Source: Planctomycetota bacterium (lineage in GTDB: Bacteria; Planctomycetota; SZUA-567). From it: a DNA stretch of 12,572 nt. A program made the translations under genes and the position numbers. The stretch's first letter is position 1. Every line of letters begins with the position of its first letter. The notes under the pieces are model-generated. The model made no database searches. It worked only from the letters and a program-made list of their open reading frames with translations, and was not told the origin of the DNA. The stretch covers positions 1-12,572 of the forward strand of contig JAISYD010000216.1 of assembly GCA_031270145.1 (NCBI GenBank), written 5' to 3'. This document shows, piece after piece, positions 7,518 through 12,572 of the stretch.

Positions 7518-8957
7518 ATGGCCAAGAGCGTCAGGGACGAAATTGTGGCGAAGCGCCGCTCCCGCGTGGCCAGCCTGGGCCACGCGGAGGGGGCGGATCT
7601 GCCGGCGGAAAGGGAGGCGCCGCTGGTTCCCTTCCTCGGGTCCGGCGGGCTGATTTGCGAAATCAAGCGCCGCTCGCCCTCCAAGGGGGACATCGCGGCC
7701 GGACTGGACGCGGCGGAGCGGGCCGGCGCCTATATTCGGGCCGGGGCGGCCAACCTCTCGGTGCTTACCGAGCCGGAGGGCTTCGGCGGCAGCCTGGCCG
7801 ACCTGCTCCGGGTGAAACAGGCCCACCCCCGAGTCGCGGCGCTCCGCAAGGATTTCCTTTTCGATCCGGAGGACATCGACGTTTCCTGGCGGGCCGGCGC
7901 CGACGCGGTGCTGCTCATCGCCGGCATGTTGCCGGGCGAGCGGCTGGCCGCCCTGCACGCCCGCGCCCTATCCTTCGGCATGCGGGCCCTGGTGGAAGTG
8001 CACGACCGGGAGGATATCCGGAAAGCCGCCGCCTTTTCCCCCGATCTGGTCGGGATCAACAGCCGCGATCTGGCCAGCTTCGCCATCGATCCCCTGTTGC
8101 CGCCAATCCTCGCCGCCGGGATCGGCTGGCCGGCCTCGCTGGTGTATGAGTCCGGGATCGCGCATCCGGAACAGGCCGCCTTCGCCGCCGCCTGCGGTTT
8201 CAAGGGCTTGCTGGTGGGCGAGGCGGTGATGCGCCGGCCGGAATTGATCGGGCGGATCGCCGCCGCCCTGCGGGAAACGCGTCGCGACGCCTTCTGGCCG
8301 GCGCTGGCCAGGCGCCTGTTCAACCGGCCGCCGGGCCGGCCTCTGGTGAAGATCTGCGGCCTGACCAGCGAGGCGGACGCCCGCCTGGCGGCCGATTGCG
8401 GGGCGGATCTGCTGGGCTTCGTCTTCTGGCCCGGTTCGCCCCGCCGGGCCGATCCGGCCTGCCTGCGGAGGCTTGGCGACGTCGGAGTCCTCAAGATCGG
8501 CGTGGTGGTGAACCCGGCGGGTAGCCGCCAATTACCGCCGGAGGTGCGGGAGCTGTTGACGGAGGGGCGGCTGGACGCGCTGCAACTGCACGGCCAGGAG
8601 GAGCCGGACGACTGCCGGGAGCTCTGGCCGGCCTATTACAAGGCGCTGCGGCCGGGCCGGCCGGAGGATCTGGCGGAGAAGGGCGGCTACCGTTCGCCGC
8701 GCCTGCTGCTGGACGCCTCCGCCGCCCGGCCCGGCGGCTCCGGCCGGCGGGTGGCGGAGGCGATCCTGGACGCCTGGAAAGGGCCCCTGTGGCTGGCCGG
8801 CGGCCTGGATCCGGACAACGTCCGGGCCGTCGCGGCCGGCTGGCGGCCCGAGCTGGTCGATGTCGCCAGCGGAGTTGAGGCGGCGCCCGGCCGGAAGGAC
8901 GCGGGGAAATTGCGGCGGTTTTTCGCGGAAATCGACGGCATCCGGACGGATGCCTGA
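7518..8957 (+). CDS. trpCF: Fused indole-3-glycerol-phosphate synthase (TrpC) and phosphoribosylanthranilate isomerase (TrpF)
   Basis: The protein is bifunctional, with two TIM barrels in 479 residues. TrpC (about 1-260) has CEIKRRSPSKG (47-57), SVLTEPEGFGGS (81-92), LRKDF (109-113), LVEVH (158-162), GINSRDL (179-185) and YESGI (210-214), so the expected catalytic Glu, Lys, Asn, Arg and Ser residues are present. TrpF (about 275-479) has KICGLT with catalytic C280, GFVFWPGSPR (300-309), LQLHG (355-359), LLLDA with catalytic D399, GGSG (406-409) and SGVE (451-454). In pathway order TrpF acts first, isomerising phosphoribosylanthranilate, and TrpC then closes the indole ring. The usual Asn-Asn-Arg of TrpC reads NSR, keeping the first Asn. 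A ribosome site GGGAGA lies at 7507-7512 and the gap from trpGD is 15 bases. Confidence 0.95.
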   Translation: MAKSVRDEIVAKRRSRVASLGHAEGADLPAEREAPLVPFLGSGGLICEIKRRSPSKGDIAAGLDAAERAGAYIRAGAANLSVLTEPEGFGGSLADLLRVKQAHPRVAALRKDFLFDPEDIDVSWRAGADAVLLIAGMLPGERLAALHARALSFGMRALVEVHDREDIRKAAAFSPDLVGINSRDLASFAIDPLLPPILAAGIGWPASLVYESGIAHPEQAAFAAACGFKGLLVGEAVMRRPELIGRIAAALRETRRDAFWPALARRLFNRPPGRPLVKICGLTSEADARLAADCGADLLGFVFWPGSPRRADPACLRRLGDVGVLKIGVVVNPAGSRQLPPEVRELLTEGRLDALQLHGQEEPDDCRELWPAYYKALRPGRPEDLAEKGGYRSPRLLLDASAARPGGSGRRVAEAILDAWKGPLWLAGGLDPDNVRAVAAGWRPELVDVASGVEAAPGRKDAGKLRRFFAEIDGIRTDA

Positions 8958-8969
8958 AAGGGGGCGGAC

Positions 8970-10211
8970 ATGTCGGAGGCAACGGGCGAAAAGGCGGCGC
9001 CGGCGGATTATTTCGGCGCCTACGGCGGCCGCTACGTGGGCGAGACCCTGCGGCCGGCCCTGGATCAACTGGAGGCGGAGTTCGCCGCCGCCTGGGAGGA
9101 CCCGGCCTTCCAGGCCGAACTCGGGCTGGCGCGGCGGGAATTCATCGGCCGGCCCACCCCGTTCCTGCGCGCCGGGAACGCCAGCCGCGCCCTGGGCGGG
9201 GCCGACATCTACATCAAGATGGAGGGGCTGGCCCACACCGGGGCGCACAAGATCAACAACGCCGTCGGCCAGGCCCTGCTGGCCAGACGGCTTGGCAAGA
9301 GGCGGATCATCGCCGAGACCGGGGCGGGGCAGCACGGCCTGGCGGCGGCCGCCGCCTGCGCCCGGCTGGGCCTGGCCTGCCGCGTCTACATGGGATCGAT
9401 CGACATGGCCCGGCAGCGGCCCAACGTCTTCGCCATGGAGATGCTGGGGGCGGAGGTGGCGGCGGTCGAAACCGGCAGCCGCACCCTGAAGGACGCGGTC
9501 AACGCCGCCCTGCGGGACTGGTCGGCGAGCTTTCCGGACACGCATTACATCATCGGCTCCGCCCTCGGCCCCTCGCCCTTCCCCGACCTGGTCCGCCGCT
9601 TCCAGGCGGTGGTGGGCGAGGAGACGCGGGAGCAGATGCGGGAGGCGGGCGCCGATTTCGCCGCCCTGCTGGCCTGCGTCGGGGGCGGCTCGAACGCCAT
9701 CGGCTTTTTCGCGCCCTTCCTGGATCAGCCGTCGCCCCGGCTGATCGGGGTGGAGGCGGGCGGCCGCGGCCCGACCCCGGGCGACCACGCGGCCCGCATG
9801 GGCGGCGGCGCCCGGATCGGGGTGGCGCAAGGCTACAAGAGCCGCTTCCTGATGGACGGGGACGGGCAATTGCTGCCCACCCATTCCATATCGGCCGGGC
9901 TCGACTATCCCGGCATCGGCCCACAGCTGGCCAGCCTGGGCGAAAGCGGGCGGCTGGAATTCACTTCCGCCTCCGACGCCGAGGCGCTTGCGGCGCTCCG
10001 CTTTTTCGCCCGGCACGAGGGAGTGCTTTTCGCCCTGGAGTCGGCCCACGCCGCCGCCGCCGCCATGCGGCTGGCGCCGGAATTGGGGCGGGGGCGGGCC
10101 ATCGCCGTCAACATGTCGGGACGGGGCGACAAGGACCTCTTCATCACCGCCAAGGCCCTGGATCGCGACAATTGGGCCGCTTTTCTGCAAAGCGAGATCG
10201 ACCATGCCTGA
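8970..10211 (+). CDS. trpB: Tryptophan synthase beta chain
   Basis: This pyridoxal-phosphate enzyme condenses indole, channelled from TrpA, with serine to make tryptophan. The 413 residues hold the PLP lysine K94 in HTGAHKINN, the catalytic Glu E116 in AETGAGQHG, the phosphate-binding loop CVGGGSNAIG (236-245), the QGYKSRFL segment (near 287) and the C-terminal MSGRGDKD. Length is close to the usual 390-410. Minor departures from the common pattern are GPSPFP (usually GPHPFP) and MEGLAHTG (usually E-D-L before the HTGAHK motif). The ATG at 8970 has AAGGGGGCGG just upstream, in the 12-base gap after trpCF. Its last 8 bases overlap trpA, consistent with coupled, equal production of the two subunits of the alpha2-beta2 complex. 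Confidence 0.97.
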   Translation: MSEATGEKAAPADYFGAYGGRYVGETLRPALDQLEAEFAAAWEDPAFQAELGLARREFIGRPTPFLRAGNASRALGGADIYIKMEGLAHTGAHKINNAVGQALLARRLGKRRIIAETGAGQHGLAAAAACARLGLACRVYMGSIDMARQRPNVFAMEMLGAEVAAVETGSRTLKDAVNAALRDWSASFPDTHYIIGSALGPSPFPDLVRRFQAVVGEETREQMREAGADFAALLACVGGGSNAIGFFAPFLDQPSPRLIGVEAGGRGPTPGDHAARMGGGARIGVAQGYKSRFLMDGDGQLLPTHSISAGLDYPGIGPQLASLGESGRLEFTSASDAEALAALRFFARHEGVLFALESAHAAAAAMRLAPELGRGRAIAVNMSGRGDKDLFITAKALDRDNWAAFLQSEIDHA

Positions 10212-10974
10212 ATGCGAATTGTTGGCCCACCTGGTGGCCGGCTATCCGGATTGGGAGGGCTCGCGCCAGGCCGCCCTGGCCCTGGCAGCCGGCGGCGCCG
10301 GCGCCCTGGAGGTACAGTTCCCCTTCAGCGACCCATCGGCCGACGGACCGCGGATCGAGCGCGCCTGCCACGCCGCCCTGGCGGCCGGCTTCAAGGTGGA
10401 GGACGGCTTCCGCCTGGTCGGCGAGCTGACCCGCTCCCTTCCCGTCCCGCTGTTCATCATGACCTACGCCAGCCTGATCGCGGCCCGGGGGGCGGCCGAT
10501 TTCGCCGGCCGGGCGGCGGCGGCCGGGGCCTGGGGCCTGATTGTCCCCGATCTGCCGCCCGATTACGACGAAGGCCTGTTCGCCGCCGGGCGGAAGGCCG
10601 GGCTGACGGTGGCGCCGGTTTTGGCGCCGGGGATTTCCGACGCCAGGCTGGAGTTGTTGCGAAGCCTGGAGCCTGAATACGCCTATACCGCCCTGCGCCT
10701 TGGCATCACTGGCGGCCGGACCACGCTTGACGCCGCCAGCCTGGCCCATCTCGACCGCGCGGCCGGCCTGGGGGCGAAAATCATCGCCGGATTCGGGGTG
10801 CGGACGCGGGAGCAATTCCTCGCCCTGTCCGGCCGCGCCTGGGCGGCGGCGGTGGGCTCGCACTTCCTAGCCCGCCTGGAGGAGGCCGGCGGCGATCCGA
10901 CCGCCCTCCGCCGGGCGGCGGCGGAACTGCGGGGGACGCTTTCCCCCGCCGCATCGATTCCGGCTGGAAGGTGA
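10204..10974 (+). CDS. trpA: Tryptophan synthase alpha chain
   Basis: TrpA splits indole-3-glycerol phosphate to indole and glyceraldehyde 3-phosphate. The 256-residue TIM barrel is near family length. The ATG at 10204 is chosen because it places AHLVAGYPD at residues 8-16, where TrpA proteins begin; the open frame extends upstream only as a shadow of trpB. Catalytic Glu E36 and Asp D47 are present in EVQFPFSDPSADGP, where the usual Gly after Glu-Val/Leu is Gln (Q38). IVPDLPPD, the ITGGRTTL phosphate loop, IIAGFGV and AAVGSHF follow in the expected order. MTYASLI replaces the common Tyr-x-Asn with Ser. There is no independent strong ribosome site, so translation is probably coupled to trpB. 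It is the last gene of the operon and a terminator follows at once. Confidence 0.95.
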   Translation: MPECELLAHLVAGYPDWEGSRQAALALAAGGAGALEVQFPFSDPSADGPRIERACHAALAAGFKVEDGFRLVGELTRSLPVPLFIMTYASLIAARGAADFAGRAAAAGAWGLIVPDLPPDYDEGLFAAGRKAGLTVAPVLAPGISDARLELLRSLEPEYAYTALRLGITGGRTTLDAASLAHLDRAAGLGAKIIAGFGVRTREQFLALSGRAWAAAVGSHFLARLEEAGGDPTALRRAAAELRGTLSPAASIPAGR

Positions 10975-10975
10975 C

Positions 10976-10996
10976 AATGCCGGGCTGGCGTTTTTT
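10976..10996 (+). terminator. Intrinsic terminator after trpA
   Basis: AATGCC at 10976-10981 pairs with GGCGTT at 10987-10992 (one T-G wobble) around a GGGCT loop, ending in six T residues at 10991-10996. It starts one base after the trpA stop. Further T runs at 11019-11025 and 11030-11037 follow and may help. The rest of 10997-11078 contains nothing I recognise. Confidence 0.65.
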
Positions 10997-11078
10997 AGCC
11001 CAAATTCCCCGGTAAAAGTTTTTTTGCGGTTTTTTTTGGCGAGATTTACCATGTTGATCTATACAAGTCATTATCTAA

Positions 11079-11392
11079 CACCACGTGGATGACACCCGAC
11101 TGTATCGTGGTCTTGACCACTTGCTGGAGAAGAAGGAGGAATTGGAAGCCTTTCTCAAGGAGCGCCTCGGCAGCCTTTTCCATGAGGATTGGGTAAAGGT
11201 GCGGGAGGGGTAGAGGTGAAACGTTCGCCAACGGAGATTCCTGGCGAAACCTTCATCCTCTGCCGCAGCCATGACCGGGGAGAGAAGGAACGAGCCATGC
11301 GGGAGGTGTTTTCCAAACGCATGGAGGAGGGTCTGGCGAAGTTGGCGGCGCGCTGCGAAAATCGGCCGGTGTGGCATCAGAAATACGAATGA
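11079..11392 (+). pseudogene. IS1634-type transposase remnant, internally deleted and frameshifted
   Basis: Two adjacent frames carry pieces of one transposase. From 11079 to the TAG at 11211 the reading includes DTRLYRGLDHLLEKKEELEA and LKERLGSLF, matching the segment before the first catalytic Asp in IS1634/IS4-superfamily transposases. From 11216 to the TGA at 11390 it reads VEVK, then ETFILCRSHDRGEKERAM and EEGLAKL, matching the segment after the second catalytic Asp. Adding one G to the GGGG run at 11207-11210 would join the frames as DWVKVREGVEVK. About 150 residues normally between these parts, holding the catalytic Asp residues, are missing; the junction probably lies near 11178-11184. 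The N-terminus, C-terminus and inverted repeats are also absent. It cannot encode an active transposase. The family call rests on remembered motifs, without a search. Confidence 0.7.
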
Positions 11393-11479
11393 AAAAATGT
11401 AGTGAGGACTTTTTCAAACCAACCCTTATTTATCAAGGAGTTACAATTTTAATGGGGAATTTGGGCCAACAGGTCAAAT
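11393..11479 (+). other. AT-rich segment before the CRISPR repeats, possible leader remnant
   Basis: This 87-base stretch between the transposase remnant and the first repeat is markedly AT-richer than its surroundings, with runs such as CTTTTT and ACAATTTTAAT. Its position at the 5' side of repeats oriented GTCGC to GAAAC is where a type I leader would lie. I see no clear promoter hexamers or recognised leader motif. Confidence 0.35.
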
Positions 11480-11636
11480 GTCGCCCCCTTGCGGGGCGTG
11501 GATTAAAACTGATAATCACGTAATCGGGCGTGGCTTTCCCTCGTCGCCCCCTTGCGGGGGCGTGGATTGAAACAGTATCATTATGTATATGATGCCACCG
11601 CCAGTTGTCGCCCCCTTGCGGGGCGGGGATTGAAAC
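11480..11636 (+). CRISPR. Three-repeat orphan CRISPR array, type I-C-like repeat
   Basis: Repeats lie at 11480-11509 (30 bases), 11543-11573 (31) and 11607-11636 (30), separated by two unrelated spacers of exactly 33 bases (11510-11542 and 11574-11606). Each begins GTCGCCCCCTTGC and ends in GATTGAAAC or a variant, with an internal palindrome (CGCCCCC-TTGC-GGGGGCG in repeat 2). The start GTCGC and end GTGGATTGAAAC resemble type I-C repeats. Repeats 1 and 3 each lack one G of the stem; repeat 1 also ends GATTAAAAC and repeat 3 has GCGGGGATT in place of GCGTGGATT. No cas gene is in the window. The equal spacer lengths support a true array, while the differing repeats suggest it is inactive and decaying. 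Confidence 0.8.
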
Positions 11637-11669
11637 AAACAACGGAATACGAGCTTGTAGAATGAGTAA

Positions 11670-12170
11670 ACTTGCGCCAGCTTCGAACAAATCCGCAAAT
11701 GGGCCGAACTCGCTGGAGCGTGGCCGCAATGGCGGAAAAAAACCCTGGAGCATTTGCGTGGCCGAATCGCCGCGGTGGGTGGGAACAGCCCATCCGATAC
11801 TGCGCTGCGGGCTAGGCGAAACGGCATCCTTGTGGAAATCCTCATTTCCGAAAAACGCTATGACGAAGCCTGGAACCAGGCCGCGCTCCATGGCTGTCCG
11901 GACGCGCAAACACGGGCGCTTGTGGAAATTCGGGAAAAAGAGCGTCCAGCCGACCGCATCCCCGCCCGCAAGCTGCTTTCCGGAAGAGCGCTTGTCCCCG
12001 CCGATTCCGGCGCATATTCCGCGGCCGTCGGTGAATTGGCGCATTTGGGAGACGTTATGGCGCGAGCGAACATGAAGGAAGATTTCGTCGCGTATATGCG
12101 GGACGTGCGGACAAAATACAAGGCGCGAAAGAATCTCATTCGCGAATTGGACCGTTGTGGTTTGCCATGA
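11670..12170 (+). pseudogene. 5'-truncated SWIM zinc-finger protein, C-terminal tail only
   Basis: The frame is open from after TAA 11667-11669 to TGA 12168-12170, about 166 codons, with no ATG and no ribosome site near its beginning. Its residues resemble the C-terminal helical region of bacterial SWIM zinc-finger proteins: FEQIRKWAELAGAWPQWRKK, then GILVEILISEKRYDEAW, ALVEIREKERPAD, AAVGELAHLGDVMAR, and FVAYMRDVRTKYKARKNLI near the end. The N-terminal part with the CxCx(n)CxH zinc motif is absent, and the broken end lies within about 30 bases of the last CRISPR repeat. It is probably a dead fragment cut when this region was rearranged. A TTG at 11754 could start a 138-residue product, but nothing supports expression. 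The family call is from remembered patterns, so moderately sure. Confidence 0.6.
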
Positions 12171-12324
12171 CGCGGGCATGCCGGGATGCGTTCCATATGC
12201 CGTTCTTTGAAAAAGAAAGAACTGTCGCATGTCGGTAAAACGATCGACGCAAAAGCCGTTGTCCCGAGTCGTCAGTGATTACGATTATGACGACGAGGCC
12301 GACAAAGGGCATTGGGACGGCGAC

Positions 12325-12366
12325 GGCGGCGGAGATTCCGGTAAAAGCCGCCGCCGGATCGTCCGG
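12325..12366. repeat. Two adjacent GC-rich hairpins
   Basis: GGCGGCGG at 12325-12332 pairs with CCGCCGCC at 12348-12355 (15-base loop). Overlapping its last two bases, CCGGA at 12354-12358 pairs with TCCGG at 12362-12366 across a 3-base loop. No T run follows on the + strand. They sit just upstream of the promoter and could end transcription from the left, act as a protein site or be chance GC structure. Confidence 0.4.
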
Positions 12367-12376
12367 TTAATAATGC

Positions 12377-12405
12377 TTGCGTTGTCTTCGCCGGGGCAAT
12401 ATAAT
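12377..12405 (+). promoter_or_regulatory. Sigma-70-type promoter for the gene at the right edge
   Basis: A perfect TATAAT at 12400-12405 is preceded at the ideal 17-base spacing by TTGCGT (12377-12382), which keeps the TTG core of the -35. Transcription would begin near 12412, giving a leader of about 80 bases before the ATG at 12491. Confidence 0.65.
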
Positions 12406-12434
12406 AGCGAAGAAATCGGTTCCGGACCAGGCGC

Positions 12435-12462
12435 GGCGCCGGCGACGGCGCCTCTCTTTTTC
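12435..12462 (+). terminator. Terminator-like hairpin in the 5' leader of the right-edge gene
   Basis: GGCGCC at 12435-12440 pairs with GGCGCC at 12447-12452 around GGCGAC, followed by TCTCTTTTT to 12461. It lies after the predicted start of transcription and before the ribosome site at 12476-12480, so it could be an attenuator for the following gene or make a transcript of roughly 50 bases. The T run is interrupted by C residues, so efficiency is doubtful. Confidence 0.4.
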
Positions 12463-12490
12463 ACCGCTTTGAGCTGGAGGCATGCTGAAT

Positions 12491-12572
12491 ATGAAGCGAG
12501 TCGCTCTGATCCTGTCGTCAACCGCCCTGCTGGCCGCGGCCTATTTTCTGGCCGCGCCGTCACGCCCGGCCG
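12491..12572 (+). CDS. N-terminus of an exported protein, cut by the window edge
   Basis: Only 27 codons are present. They begin MKRVALILSS and continue with a hydrophobic stretch (TALLAAAYFLAAP), the shape of a Sec signal peptide or a single membrane anchor: a short positive n-region, a core of Ala, Leu and Val, then a Pro/Ala-rich region. No lipobox cysteine is reached. The ATG at 12491 is chosen because GGAGG at 12476-12480 is 10 bases upstream; the in-frame ATG at 12482 is only one base from that site. A promoter at 12377-12405 and a GC hairpin precede it. The protein family cannot be told from this fragment. Confidence 0.55.
   Translation, partial: MKRVALILSSTALLAAAYFLAAPSRPA

Larger units (their letters stand above)
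12171..12490. other. Gene-free stretch with hairpins and promoter
   Basis: No gene is supported in these 320 bases. They hold a 7-bp inverted repeat GTTCTTT/AAAGAAC at 12202-12222 (no T run, so not a clear terminator), two adjacent GC hairpins at 12325-12366, a sigma-70 promoter at 12377-12405 and a terminator-like hairpin at 12435-12462. A + strand frame from ATG 12229 is open to the window edge, but it crosses the promoter, shows no family pattern and overlaps a better gene start in another frame. Confidence 0.6.

Noticed and set aside
9988..10203. N-terminal extension of trpA by 72 codons
   Set aside because: The extra residues have no TrpA similarity and are an out-of-frame reading of trpB; the ATG at 10204 aligns with the family start.
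11480..11636. The array as part of a new defence system with the neighbouring genes
   Set aside because: The neighbours are a disabled transposase and a truncated SWIM-type gene; neither is intact and no effector or adaptation gene is present in the window.
12202..12222. GTTCTTT/AAAGAAC inverted repeat as a terminator of the SWIM-like fragment
   Set aside because: The stem is AT-rich and no T run follows on either side; it is noted only as an inverted repeat.
11433..12230. A 265-codon minus-strand frame with repeated peptides such as FNPRPARGR and SIHAPARG
   Set aside because: The repeated peptides are translations of the CRISPR repeats, and the rest lies opposite the SWIM-like fragment. 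It is the typical false gene over an array.
12482..12484. ATG at 12482 as start of the right-edge gene
   Set aside because: It is only one base from the GGAGG ribosome site; the in-frame ATG at 12491 has workable spacing and gives a cleaner signal peptide.
12229..12572. A plus-strand frame from ATG 12229 open to the window edge (about 114 codons)
   Set aside because: No ribosome site or family pattern; it passes through a promoter and a terminator-like hairpin and overlaps a better-supported signal-peptide gene in another frame.

Overview
The window is GC-rich bacterial DNA. The left four fifths is densely coded on the + strand; the right-hand end is decayed and mobile. A sigma-54-dependent response regulator, Shine-Dalgarno sites before most genes and sigma-70-type promoters fit a Gram-negative-like bacterium. 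The enzymes are clearly not enterobacterial in detail, and I cannot name a phylum from sequence alone.

Layout. (1) 19-4063: a promoter, then three tightly packed genes: an NtrC-family response regulator, a FapA/DUF342 beta-solenoid protein, and recA, which starts inside the end of the FapA-like gene and ends at a weak terminator. (2) 4064-4477: a 414-base control region for tryptophan synthesis with its own promoter, a 59-codon leader reading frame containing two Trp codons, and three mutually exclusive RNA pairings ending in a strong intrinsic terminator just before trpE. (3) 4478-10974: a complete trp operon, trpE-trpGD-trpCF-trpB-trpA, with gaps of 1 to 15 bases or short overlaps and a terminator after trpA. 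(4) 10997-12170: a wrecked region with an IS1634-type transposase remnant lacking its catalytic core and carrying a frameshift, an AT-rich stretch, an isolated three-repeat CRISPR array of type I-C appearance without cas genes, and the 5'-truncated tail of a SWIM zinc-finger protein gene. (5) 12171-12572: hairpins, a good sigma-70 promoter, a terminator-like leader hairpin and the first 27 codons of an exported protein that runs off the window.

How it works together. The trp genes encode every step from chorismate to tryptophan: TrpE with the TrpG domain makes anthranilate, the TrpD domain adds the phosphoribosyl group, the fused TrpC and TrpF domains isomerise it and close the indole ring, and TrpB with TrpA make tryptophan. 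The leader reads as ribosome-mediated attenuation. A ribosome stalled at the second Trp codon would cover one arm of an early hairpin, freeing the other arm to form a 14-bp antiterminator with the 5' arm of the terminator. The gene order, both fusions and the leader copy the plan known from Escherichia coli, but several normally conserved residues differ (TrpG Gln to Glu, TrpD GTGGD to GIGGD, TrpA EVG/ELG to EVQ).

The most interesting item is the trp attenuator. I see no convincing new defence or mobile system; the CRISPR array looks like a decaying orphan.
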